Positions 23,741 to 34,642 of a stretch of DNA of 64,000 nt are shown piece by piece. The notes below the pieces were generated by a model. That model searched no databases, was not told the origin of the DNA, and saw only the letters and a list, made by a program, of their open reading frames with translations. Source of the DNA: Heterotrichella gracilis (taxonomy: Eukaryota; Sar; Xanthophyceae; Tribonematales; Xanthonemataceae); NCBI GenBank assembly GCA_032358255.1, contig JAULBX010028714.1, positions 124,001 to 188,000 on the forward strand, written 5' to 3'. Within the stretch, counting starts at the first letter, position 1. Each line of letters opens with the position of its first letter. The position numbers and the translations under genes were made by a program.

Positions 23741-25725
23741 TAGGCTGCTTTGCATGGCCGCGCTTTCTGAAGTACCATATGGTCCCGTGGCTGTTCGCTG
23801 GCGATGATTCATGATTCCGCTTTTCTGATGTTATGGCAGAGCTGAAGCTAGAGCATTTTATCTGGCGCTTGTGGAGAGCTGGTGTATGCTTGTGTGCCGT
23901 GTATGGCCTTGTGTGCATATATTGGTTTAGGGTTTAGGGTTCAGGGTTTAGGGTTTAGCCACTGAATCATAGATGCAATACTACTGCTGGCTAGTTTGGC
24001 AAGGAAAGGGAGAAGTTTACGCAGCGTACCAGTGATTAGGCACACTGCCCGCTTTGCCTGTGTGAAAGTGAGGACAGATGCAGTGCTGGCTACTCCAACG
24101 AAGATTAGATATGGCGTTTTGAACCAGTTTAGACCAATAGGATTGACAGCCTAACCGAAAGAATCTAGGAATCTCCTATGTCCCCCACTATTTGGGTGGG
24201 GTGCACTCCTTATTGTGTAGCCACCAAGTGGGTCAACCTATGTCCCGCCCTGATGTGTGCTGTGTGTTGTGTTTGATGTGATCTATGCGCATGTATGTGA
24301 CGTGGCTGGGCCAGGTGTGTATGTGCGTTTGTGTGATATGTATGATGTTTCTGTGTCTGTGTGTTGCACCTTAGTAGAAGGCCAGACCAATAAGCGGCAT
24401 GGTGTGGAGTAATGTAATGTGTAACACCCAAGTAGCCTCCAACTTGCGTAGGAGGCAATAGGTGTCCAACTAGGGCTAACCTAAGGCACAACAGGTGCTT
24501 CCCACCTCCTTGTTGACACTGAATATCAGGGGTTGCTGGCTTACCTTCCTGTGGCTCCCTGAATTTGTTCCAGAGCTGGGTCTCACTGCTCCGATACCGA
24601 CAGGCAACAGTGTTCACACCGTCTATCACCGCGGCTGCCCCCTTTGCCGCTGAAGTGCTATCAAGCTGGTTTCCTGTAAGGTCTAGCCCCTAATCACTGA
24701 TGCATGCATTCCATGTGCACACTCCTGGTCATGGCTGCATCAGTTGATGCATGCATATGCTGTGAGCCCGTCCGAACCATAGGGCTTTATTTGTCAAAAG
24801 CGATAGTGGGCTTAAGGCAATAGCTCCTTCTTCTTCAACCCATTAACCCTGCCGAGTTTTGACACCCCTCCCCTAAGAGGCTCTCACCCGTGACGTCACC
24901 CTGACAGGGTCCCTGTTTTGCCTAGCCCTATCGATAGTCAAGGGACCTTGCGGCATAATGTGAACCTTTTCACTGCTCTAAAGCGGCAGCCACCGCCTCA
25001 AGGGCAGAGTGTGTGCAGTGAGGAGTGTGTGTATGGTGGCAAGGCTTGGCGTTCACACGTATGAAACTTGCCCCTAGCAATTGCCTCGCCGTTCGAGCTG
25101 CTCCACTGCATCTTAAGTGTATCACACGAACCGTTCTGGCTGCTCTGGACAACAACCTCCAAGGGTTAAACAGGGCCGACTTGAAAGCCCTATTACCTTT
25201 ATCCACGTTTTAATAGAGGACAGCGAGGTGAGGCAAAATGGGTTGAATAATTGCCTGCCAAGGAGGCATGTCCGTGCACATGTATGCTCAGAGCCCGCCG
25301 AAACCAGCCGCAGTGACACCTTGGTGGCCGCAGCATGCTGCCAAACGTGTCAAAATCTGCATCCTTATGTGCGGGCTGACGCTTACCGTGTTGCAGGGTG
25401 GTAGATTGAGCTGGGGCGTAACCATTGTGGGGGGCAAGATGGCCATGTCAGCGGGGCAGTAGCTACTCGCCTTTGAAGCGTTCGACGGGTGAGTCAACCA
25501 GCTTCTTCCTCGTACCACCTGTCAACCTACTCATCTGTTGCACTGCGTGTCAAACCGTAGTGCAGCCCACCTGTACCTGCCATCTTGCATCGCCGCGCCC
25601 ACCTGTGCCGCGCGCTGTGTACTGCCCCCCCACATGCTATCCCCTCATTGACGCCCACACTCGTCCCCTCAGGCGTGACTCCCTAGCAACTGTCAACCTC
25701 CACTCCTTGGCCTCGGTTGGTGACG
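23741..25725. other. Spacer upstream of the RING/U-box gene
   Basis: Apart from the telomere-like run, I see no supported feature. The last few hundred bases are CT-rich and probably hold the promoter and 5' UTR of the next gene. Confidence 0.45.
23927..23958 (+). repeat. Interstitial telomere-like repeat
   Basis: Four to five units of TTTAGGG, one of them TTCAGGG. The plant-type motif matches the CCCTAAA elements seen in many introns here. Confidence 0.85.
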
Positions 25726-27189
25726 ATGGCTTCTCCCATGGCTCCCATGGCTATGCCAGACTACATCCAGTGCCCCATCACCTATGAGCTCATGCTCGAT
25801 GCAGTGTGCCTCTACCCCTGTGGCCACTCCTTCAGCGAGCAGCCCATCAGGGAGCACCTGGAAACCCTGCACGAGTCAGACCAGGCACACACCTGCCCCG
25901 TGTGCCGAGCAGCCACCCAGGGCACTGCACCCAACTTCGCCCTGAGGGCCGCAGCAGAGGAGTGGGCCACCCAGCACTGCCCCGAGGCGCTCCTTGACAC
26001 CACCCCATCAGGCGGTGCCCAAAGCGGTCAGGATGCACTGGCACCAGGCATCCCCAGGCCAGGCGCGTCGCACAGACCCGGCATCGAGGCCAGCATCGCC
26101 ACCATCTCCAATGCGGGCTGCGCAGAGGAGCATGAGCATGCGGTGATCGGCGCGCTGCGGGAGGTGGCCCGCATCGCCATGCACCGCTGCGGCCGGAGCC
26201 ACACCAGCGCCGCGCCAGCCCTGGCGCCAGTCGCCGGGCTCTTCCTGCGCTCCGGGAGCGTCTCTGTGCGGGACGCCTGCGCGCGCATCCTCAACGCCTT
26301 TGACTGGTGCGAGGCCCACCGGCGCCAGATGCTGGGCGCTCTCCAGTCCCAAGCCGCGGCGCTGGGCGGGCCCTGCATGACCGTCATGCGCTGGATGGAG
26401 GTATGCGACGCGGGCGACGTCAGCCCTGCTGTGCAGTTCACCTTTGCCAACCTCCTCGTGGTGGTCCTCCCCGACTGGGAGCACGCACACGAGCTGGGCT
26501 TGCTCAAGGAATGCCACCCAGACCTCGACTGGGAGGACGACGTGTACAACCCCCTGGGGCACACCGTGTTGACGGGGGGCGTGCGCGCGGCGTGCGCCGC
26601 CGCCGAAGCCCTGCTGGCCTTCCTGGAGCTGCAACGGAAGCTGCGGCTGAAACGCAGCGCCGCCGCCGCCTATGCGCGCGCCCAGTTCGCCCTCGCGGGG
26701 GAGCGCAGGCCCGCCCTGGTCACCCGCCTGGTGCAGCTGCTGCAGGACCACCACGCCGCGCCCGCCATCAACGGCGCGGTGGGCCTTCTCGCCATGCTGT
26801 GCCGCAGCTCCAGCACGCGCGCCAGCGCCCAGCACATGCTGGACCACGAACCGGGGCTCGCGGGCGCCCTCGCCAGCCTGCTGCGCAACCCCGTGGCCAG
26901 TGCTGCGGCCTCCAACCTGGTCCACTCCCTGGTGAAGAAGAGCCCCGCCATGCTGCGCGCGTGCATGGTGTCCTTCGACCCCGAGGGCCACAAGCTGTGG
27001 GATTCGCTGGCGGTGTACTACCAGGCCTCTCGGGACTCGGTGGCAAAATGTGCGCTGGACATGTTCAGGGAGCATCATACTGAGGTGATGCTGCGGGTGC
27101 CGCAGGGGGGGTGCGGGGATGCGGCGGGGGGGACGAGGGGTGGGGGCAGGGGGGAGCATGCGCGTGCGCGCACCGCACGGCAGCAATGA
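25726..27189 (+). CDS. RING/U-box protein with family solenoid domain (paralogue E)
   Basis: Single exon, 487 residues, start at the ATG giving MASPMAPMAMPDYIQCP. Residues about 10-75 form a U-box/RING-like E2-binding domain: IQCPITYELMLDAVC, CGHSFSEQPIREHL, CPVCRAATQG, ending in a U-box-like helix (NFALRAAAEEWA). The retained Cys/His residues leave RING versus U-box open. The rest is Ala/Leu-rich and helical, and aligns with paralogues A-D: LGGPCMTVMRWMEV, SPAVQFTFANLL, DWEDDVYNPL, AACAAAEALLAFLELQ. Predicted E3 ubiquitin ligase with an armadillo-like substrate-binding solenoid, comparable in layout to plant PUB-ARM proteins, though the repeats are not canonical ARM. The C-terminus ends in a Gly/Arg-rich tail. 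It is the only intronless member and the only one with the N-terminal domain. Confidence 0.85.
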   Translation: MASPMAPMAMPDYIQCPITYELMLDAVCLYPCGHSFSEQPIREHLETLHESDQAHTCPVCRAATQGTAPNFALRAAAEEWATQHCPEALLDTTPSGGAQSGQDALAPGIPRPGASHRPGIEASIATISNAGCAEEHEHAVIGALREVARIAMHRCGRSHTSAAPALAPVAGLFLRSGSVSVRDACARILNAFDWCEAHRRQMLGALQSQAAALGGPCMTVMRWMEVCDAGDVSPAVQFTFANLLVVVLPDWEHAHELGLLKECHPDLDWEDDVYNPLGHTVLTGGVRAACAAAEALLAFLELQRKLRLKRSAAAAYARAQFALAGERRPALVTRLVQLLQDHHAAPAINGAVGLLAMLCRSSSTRASAQHMLDHEPGLAGALASLLRNPVASAAASNLVHSLVKKSPAMLRACMVSFDPEGHKLWDSLAVYYQASRDSVAKCALDMFREHHTEVMLRVPQGGCGDAAGGTRGGGRGEHARARTARQQ

Positions 27190-29203
27190 GGGGTGGGGTG
27201 GGTAGGTGGTGGGCCCTGCTAGTTGCAGGAAGGGTTAGGGAGTTAGGGTTTTTGAAGGGTTTAACAACAGGTTGTGGAGGAGACATTGGTTTCCATACAG
27301 GGTAGACTTTGCTGGTTCAGGGTTTGGCATGGCACATTTGGAACCAGAGGTTTGACTTTTTCGCACACCCCTCTCATAGACAAGAATTTGCATCCCAGGG
27401 AGTGTGGCGCTCGAATACCTCCCCGCAGCTGGCATAAGTGCTCCATGGGGATGCTGCTGGTCCTCAGCCCAGCTTGGTGTTTTTCAAATCAACATTCCGT
27501 GAATTCGTAGACTCGTAGCCGTCATTGCGTTTTGAGTGCGTGCTCTTCCCCAATTCCAATATATTTTTTAAACCACAAATATCATCATTTGGTGCTAGTA
27601 AGTCACCTAGGCTAGGTTCAATCCGTGTGCTTAATTTTAGCAGCAACACATAACAGTCAGCGTATCACTTGAAATTCAGCGCCCTTGGGCTTGCAGTGTT
27701 GCCAATAAAACGTTCAATTCTTTTGCAACACTCTATTTCAGGGCTCGTTCTGGATTGAATGCATCAGACCAAATCCGTTTTGCATTCAAAAGTTTCGTTG
27801 TGATAATGCCAGTGTGACTGGTAGTCGCTTTTCACGCACATAGGGTGGATGGGCAGTGGTTCGTTGGGGCTTCAAAGGTTTTTAGTTTAGGCGCGGACTG
27901 TCGCGTGGATGCGCCTTGTTGCGTGGTTTATTCCTTCAAATTGTGTGCGGACATTCGTTTTATCTCCTTGTATTTTTCTTCATCAAGTCAATGCGCACGC
28001 TGTAGCTTCCTTCAATTTGGCTGATGGACAGGCAGGGGCCATAGATGACACCAAGCCTTAACCAGTGGTTTCCACATGGCGTTTTTGTGTGCCAGACCTA
28101 TCATATTTGTCATTGCCATTCCACCACTGTAACATGGAAATTACAGTCCTGAAACGCTTCCGACGTCGGCCAGTTCCAAGTCGCTTCAAGCGGTTGGACT
28201 ATGGTTGTGCATTGCCCCCCAAACCCTACACAAACCCCAGCCCAAACCCTAAACCCAATGATCTGGAGGTGGTACCCTCCCCACCTAATATAGTTTCCAT
28301 TGAGTCAGGTACAAAACTTGCACGTTGCATTAGCTATCAGTGGCCACGAAGCTGCGACTAGACTTGCTAAGCACCAATTTGCCCTAACACAATACCCTAA
28401 AGATAGGGTAACAGAAGCCCACTGGAAACCCACTCAACAGTGTGAATCAAAGACGCTCTCACCAAGCCAAAGTGCCTGGCAGTACTGGTGTCGCGATGTG
28501 TTACGATAGTTCTGCTATTTCTCGGTGCTCAATCAGCCAGGCACATATACACACATAGAAGGTTCAATGCATGCATGCATGAAATGCCCTTTGCTTTCAG
28601 CCGGTCAACCTTTGGAGGACATCGTGCTGGGGTTCACGTACACTAAACCGCTTAATCGGATAGGAGTGTCAGCAAATTCCTACGCCTGAGGTGGTCCCAC
28701 TGTTGTAGCGTCCCCCCCCGGTTGAACGAGTATTCCGCTTGCCTTCTCGAAGCGTCACAGGAGAACCCCACCCTGTCACAATGAAGTAGGTCCAGACACC
28801 AAACAACCCAGTTTCCAGCACCTGGCCTACTGCACAGATCTGTCGTTGTTCATCCCTTGGTAGATGGTTAAGTGGAAGTTTGGGTGGCAGCACACCCAGG
28901 CCTTGCACAGCAGCACACCCCTCCAACGCTCACTCCACACTACCCCCTGTAAAAAGAACAAGTCTTTTGCAAATACTGTGCAAGGTTGGTGGCTTCCTGC
29001 ATTGCCACAACAAATATGGCACCCCCAGTGCTAACGCCTGGGCAACTGCTGTCATGCCCGACATCATCCACCATGCCACGCTCAACTGTACAGCGTCCCC
29101 CTCCCCTCCCCTGCCTGCAGTTACAACCCTATACCTACACCCTTAACCCTCCCCTGCCTCCTGCTACAACCCTAACCCTAAACCCTTGACCCTCCCTTGC
29201 CAG
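27190..29203. other. Spacer upstream of the exonuclease gene
   Basis: No supported gene from 27,190 to about 28,900. First exon(s) of the zinc-finger exonuclease probably lie between 28,900 and 29,200. A CxxC-type frame (FCKYCAR) at about 28,965-28,985 is followed by a possible GT donor, but I could not connect it with confidence. Confidence 0.45.
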
Positions 29204-32200
29204 CAGCTACAACGACAGCTACAACGACTATGGCTACTATGCATCCGACTCAGACTTTGACTACGCATACGAGGAACCCAGCTACTACCCCCCCGCCCCT
29301 AGCCACCCCTGCCCAACCTGCGGCAAGACCTTTGCACAAGAGCACAGCCTGCGCCAGCATGTGCGGGACGCTCATGGGCAGGTCAAGTGCACATCATGCG
29401 AGCGGGTCTGCAACACAGTAGTGTCCCTGCTCCAGCACAGGTGTGGTACACATGTTGTAACCTGGACTGGTACTTTTGCAGTGATGCATGCTTCACCCAC
29501 AAGGTGCTCCCCACCACACATTCATGGTGGAAGTATAGGGTTTAGGGTTTTGAGCGTGAGCACAGCCTGTGCCAGCATGTGCGGGACGCGCATGGGCACG
29601 TCATGTGCAAACCATGCGAGCGGGTCTGCAACACAACAGCGTCGCTGCTCCAGCAGAGGTGTAGTGCACAGCTTTGCCTATAATTACATAGTTGCATTAA
29701 GAAAGGGCCTGTGCCCCTGCCACCCATTCCCGCTTGTCCACCGCCTCACCACACACACCTGCCTCACCGCCCACCACTCACCACCCTCTATCCACCTTCC
29801 TCCCTAACCCACCTACCGCCCATCCACACCCACCACCACCCTGCCTCCCCACCCGCCATATGGATGCATCCCGCCATATAAATGCATACATCGCCATATG
29901 GATGCATCCACCATTTTCCCCCCTCCCTCCCACCTGTCCACCCCCCACCCTGACGCCCTCTCCCCCCCTCTTCCCATTCCCCAGGAGGGACAGGCACGGG
30001 TGCCCATGCTGCCTGTCATGCGTGCTCGAGTTCAACTCCGAACTCGAGCTCGAGTCCCACGACCGCCAGGTGCACGGCTACCTCCCCGAGCAAGAGGACG
30101 AGGAGTACCACCCCTGCCCAAGCTGCGAGAGGAGCTTTGCGCAGTGGTCCTCCCTGCGCCAACACGCGTGGGACGCGCACAGCCTGGCCATGTGCAGCGC
30201 GTGCCCGCGGATGTGCGGCTCCTACAAGGCGCTGCTGCAGCACAGGCGGGACGCGCACGGCTGCCACTGCTGCCTGTCATGCCAGGTAGGGGAGGGGAAC
30301 AAAGGGGCGGGAGCGATGAAGGAAGGAAGAACATATTCACAGGTGACACCAGGTGACAGCTGGTCAGGCACCTAAAACGTGTGGGTCTAGAGTGTAGCAG
30401 AATGCGTAGTACATGTCACAGTGGGCATGGTAACAATTTGGCTACAATAAAATGACACGATGTGTAATTAATCTACATATTTTTGTATGTTTTCAAATGA
30501 AATTTTCCTGGCCTCAAGGTTGAGTTTGACACCGCGGGCATGCTGAACGCCCACCAAGGCAGCCAGCACGGCCAGATCGAGCAAGAGGTGTACAGCGAAT
30601 CCGACGAATACGATGAAGAGGGAGGGTATATGGCCTATGAGGACGGGGGCGATGGGGATGACGCATCCAGCTACGTGACCGAGGAGGGGTGTGAGGTGGT
30701 GGGGCTGGATTGCGAGTTTGTGGGGGTGGCGCCCACCCGGGAAGACAAACAGAGGGGCGCCAGGCCAAACACTGCGATGGACTTCCCGGCGCATGTGGCG
30801 GTGGTCAGCGCCTCAGGTGGGGCTGAAACCCTACACCCTGCACCTGTGAACCCTACAGTGGTGGCGGTGTGGCGCATGTGGCGGTGGTCAGCGCCTCAGG
30901 TGGGATTGAAACCCTACACCCTGCACCTGTGAACCCTACAGTGGTGGCGGTGTGGCGCAGGTGGCGGTGGTCAGCGCCTCAGGTGGGGCTGGCTCAGAAA
31001 CCCTACACCCTGCACCTGTAAACCCCTGAAGATGGCGTTGCGCTTTCCCTGCGCATGTGGCGATGCAGGTGGTCACTCGCAATTGCTGTTTCTTCTGTAG
31101 TAAAATTGGATTCGGAACTGGTGTCAAATCGCCATAGTAATCTCAGTGACAGTTGTATAGTGTGCATGCAATGTAGGTAATGCATTTGTCTTACACCCCA
31201 TATTTCCACCCTGTTTGCTGCAGGTCGTGTGCTGTATGAGGAGTTTTGCTGCCCCACGGCCCGGGTGGTCCAGTGGCGCACGTGGGTGACAGGCTTCAGG
31301 CGCAACGATGAGAGGGTGATGGGGGGCCTGGCACTAGAGGATGTGAGGTGCGTGGCATTTGAGATGGTGTGTGCATGGGTAAGGAGGGTTTTTTGGACGT
31401 GGGGATTTGAACTGCTGGGAGACTGGGATTGCATATTTGAACTGCTAGGAGACAGGGATTGCAGAACTTGTTAGTATTGATATTGTTGACTGCGTGATGC
31501 GTGGGATGCCTGTAAGGGACTGTGGGTGTCTGCATGTGGTGCATCCATGGGGCTGCGAGCAGCGGAGGGACCTAGACCCTTAAACCCTAAACCTGGACCC
31601 TAAACCCTTGCTGGACAGCAAGATGGCATTTGGTGGCTCCGTGGGCAATGAACAAAGATTCAACACCTCAAAACCCTGAACCCGGCAACTGTGAACCATA
31701 ACCACTTGCTGCCTTCCCAGGAGGGAAGTGGAGCTGCTGCTGGCTGGCATTCTGTGGTGGGCAATTCAGTGGGCGGTGATCAAAGCCCCAGTTCCCCAAA
31801 AGAACCCTAATCAACCCATCCCTGTGCTTATTCCAGGAGGGAGGTGGCATGGCTGCTGGACGGGAAGTCGGTGGTGACCGATACCCTAATTTCCAAAAGG
31901 AACTTTAATTACCCCATCCCTGTGCTGTCTCTCAGGAGGAGGTGTGGTGACTGCTGGACAGGAAGATGCTGGTGGACCCTCTGCAGGACCCAACCCAATC
32001 CCTAGATCCTAAACCCCTGAAACCCTAACCAGCCTGCCCCTCTGCTGTGTTTTCAGGAGGGAGGTGGCATGGCTGCTGGACCCAAACCCTAAAACCCTGA
32101 CCCTTGAACCCTAATGACCCCATCCCTGTGCTGTCTCTCAGGAGGGAGGTGGCATGGTTGCTGGATGGGAAGGTGGTGGTTGGCCACTCTGTTGAGAGCG

Positions 32201-32785
32201 ACCTACGGGCGCTGGGGCTGGAAGAGTACCCAGTTGGGGTGGTGGACATTGCACAATGGGAGGTGTACCAACGGGTGAGCACGAGGGGAGGAGGTGAAGG
32301 GGAGGGGGCGTGGATTAGAGGGGGGGGGCATGGATGGGGTGGGTGCTAGTGTGAGAAGGGGTGGGTATGGACTAGCGGGGGTGACATGCAGGTACTGGGG
32401 CTGGAGTGCTGGCCATGGGGGTGGTGGGCACCTTGCATTGGTAGCTGCACAGCTGGGTGGGTGCATGGGAAGTATATACCGGTGGTCGGGGTGGATTGCA
32501 AATGGTTTATACATTAACACACCTGATGCAAACAAAACATGTGTGCCCCCCACCATGCCACATCTGATCCCATTCAATCCCCGCGCGACCCCCGTCCAAT
32601 CCCATGTATGCGTGACCCCATCCCCTCCCCTCTCCCCGCAGCTTGACGGCAGCCGCATCAGCCTGCGTGACCTGGCAGCCGACCACCTGGGCAAGTACAT
32701 CCAGGAGGGCACGCACGATCCTGTGGAGGATGCAGCCACTGCCATGGAGCTGTTCAGGCTGCACCAGCACTCTGACTGGCGCTGA
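29204..32785 (+). CDS. C2H2-type zinc-finger protein fused to a DEDDh 3'-5' exonuclease domain (REXO4/ISG20-like)
   Basis: Exons in phase: 29204-29440, 29985-30285, 30519-30816, 31224-31347, 32142-32274, 32642-32785, about 411 residues, with the start exon not found. An acidic Tyr-rich segment comes first, then six zinc fingers spanning exon joints (CPTCGKTFAQEHSLRQHVRDAH, CTSCERVC...H, CPCCLSC...H, CPSCERSF...H, CSACPRMC...H, CCLSCQVEF...H). The nuclease domain has Exo I (GLDCEFVGV), the conserved VLYEEFCCPT segment, Exo II (VVGHSVESDLRAL) and Exo III (HDPVEDAA, His-x4-Asp). All DEDDh catalytic positions are therefore present. REXO4/ISG20 relatives trim structured RNA, for example in rRNA processing. 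The fingers suggest double-stranded nucleic acid binding, by inference. Three of its introns hold exon echoes. Confidence 0.85.
29551..29661 (+). repeat. Echo of zinc-finger exon 1 inside its own intron
   Basis: About 105 bp duplicates the end of exon 29204-29440, including the GT donor region. It still encodes EHSLCQHVRDAHGHVMCKPC in frame. The final finger His is changed to Gln (LLQQR). It is preceded directly by TAGGGTTTAGGGTTTTGAG, a telomere-like run. Confidence 0.9.
30790..31030 (+). repeat. Three tandem 5' splice sites (exon-end echoes) in exonuclease intron 3
   Basis: The exon end GTGGTCAGCGCCTCAG|GTGGG occurs at the functional junction (ending 30816) and again at about 30899 and 30982, with a period of 82-83 bp. 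Each unit carries AAACCCTACACCCTGCACCT and a GTGAACCCTACAG spacer. Confidence 0.92.
31590..32175 (+). repeat. Tandem 3' splice-site/exon-start echoes in exonuclease intron 4
   Basis: CAG|GAGGGAGGTGGCATGG-like starts occur at 31721, 31837, 31936, 32057 and at the functional exon start 32142. A weaker fragment (TTGCTGGACAGCAAGATGG) lies near 31,599. Spacers read AACCCTAA...CCCCATCCCTGTGCT and CCTAAACCCCTGAAACCC. The units are unequal in length and diverged. Confidence 0.9.
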
Positions 32786-33190
32786 GGGGTGGCGGGTGGC
32801 AGCACAGCGTCTTGAATGTGTAGGATGTATTTAATCGATGATTCCAAATTCTTGGATCGGAAGTTCCGACTGGTGCTGAGGCAGAAGGGATGGCGGGTGG
32901 GCAACATGGCAGCAGCAGGGCATGCGTTATAAATAGCAACGGGCCCATTGTGGAGCAATGATCGTCAGCTGCCCCACACCCTGTTGCACCATGGGATGGA
33001 GGATGCAGCCACCGCCATCGTCCTGTTTGGGCTGGGACCGGTACTGCGGGTGCCGCTGAGGCACTGGGTGATGAGCGGGTGGCAGTGGGCCATGCGTTCT
33101 ATCAATTGAAGCGCCGTTGTGGAGCATTTGATGTCTTGGTGGCGCTAAGGCAGCTGGGTGGACAGCAGGTGGCAGCAGGGCATGTGCCAC
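32772..33190 (+). repeat. Four diverged repeats across the exonuclease stop codon and 3' flank
   Basis: The sequence around the terminal codons (ACTGGCGCTGAGG followed by GCGGGTGGCAGCA) recurs near 32,866, 33,047 and 33,133. A fragment of the Exo III coding part (GGAGGATGCAGCCACCGCCA) recurs at about 32,998-33,017. No recurrence keeps a useful frame. Confidence 0.8.
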
Positions 33191-34060
33191 AGCGAGGCGT
33201 TCACGGTTAATGTGACCTGCCAAGCCCTGCTTCAGTTTCTTGACGCAGTGGCATGGTCTGTGCCCCACTGCGCCATTGGCGTTGCATGGTCATTGGCGTT
33301 GAAGATCTGGTGCCCCCTTACCAATCAATAGCTGCATTTGCCACTATCTTACCTACATGCATTCAGCAGTACAATTAGGCTAACAGCCTGAGGCTGTCCT
33401 ACATGGCACTTGCCTTGCCACTTTGTCCTGGCGCTAGTGACCAATACTGCTTATACCCTTTCTCCACCGTCGGGTGTCAAATGCTGCAGCAGCTAAACCA
33501 CTATCATCTGCTGTATTACACATTTTTTTTACTGTTCTCTGCAATACCTATCTAGGGGGCTCTAGGCCTGTGCTGATCTACTGTGGCCCACAATTGCGTT
33601 GCGCGCCACCAGGTACGTTGTTATTTCTTGTGTGTGTGAGGTACAATGACCCTTAGTGCCGCTATGGATACCGAGCCTGGGTGGTGATTTGATCTTCTTG
33701 GCTTTTTTTTGCTACAAACGTCTGGTCACTCTTGCCATGGCATGACAGTCGCCATCCTGGCAATAATTGAAAGGAAAAAGAGAGGAAAATAATAGAAAAT
33801 CTGTCTGCAACGTTTTGCCTCCCCTGCCTGTGACTCGGCTGCCTGAGTGAAAGAAAAGAAATGAAGTGAAAAATAGGTGGTGTTTTGTGCATCAAGCATG
33901 CAAATTTGCTGGCAGCGCAGTAAAAAGACCTCAACAACTCAACGCACCTACCATTAGCTTTTAACCTCCCTGTAAGAAGACTCACTACTGCTATTGCACT
34001 GGCGTTTATCTGGTGGAGACTCAGAAACGTTTCCGCAACATCACGATTGGGCTGCAAACA
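33190..34060. other. Spacer
   Basis: AT-rich non-coding sequence between the exonuclease 3' repeats and the duplication arm next to paralogue C. Nothing recognised. Confidence 0.5.
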
Positions 34061-34642
34061 AACTATTTTGGAGAGGACCTAGCACTAGCTGACTGGGCTC
34101 TGCTGTCTCAAACAGGTGACAACACCAGTGACTAACGCCAGTCAACGCTGGGTGAGACCTAACGGGAAAATAACTAAAGGTTGCACACTCATGCATGCTG
34201 ATGCAGAAACACTTTGAGGGCAACCCTTCAACCGACCTGTTCCTCCCAGGCAACTGAGTTCAACTCAAATATTAATTTAGTCTGGCTGTGTTGTGTTTGT
34301 AAGGATATATAGCAACTTGTTCATTTTCTGTGCTAGGCATCGCGGCTGCACCAACTGTCAACCATCAACTTTTTGCCCTTGCTGCACAACAGAAACCCAT
34401 TCTCTATAGTTCTCACTGGGTTACTTCACACTGCAAAAATCTGCTATACGTGTCTATGCCCCTGGGGATGGTCCACTAGCCCTACGTGGACCCCAGGTAC
34501 TGTTCTTGGGTGTTCGAAGGTTGAGTTCAACTTGCTGCATCACCCGGGGAACACAAGGCAACGAAAGGAAAATCTAGGAAAGGCCCAGGGAAACAGACTT
34601 GCCAGGCGTTGGAGCCTAGCAGTAGGGGCCACCGTTCCCACA
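34060..34642 (-). repeat. Segmental duplication arm downstream of C (partner of about 13,800-14,400)
   Basis: Reverse complement of the region after paralogue A. It starts directly at the C stop codon. Confidence 0.85.

Noticed and set aside
23927-23958. True chromosome end
   Set aside because: Only a few TTTAGGG units with unique sequence on both sides, so it is interstitial.
26008-27186. 392-codon minus-strand frame opposite the RING/U-box gene
   Set aside because: Shadow frame in GC-rich coding DNA. The plus strand has the RING/U-box and solenoid.
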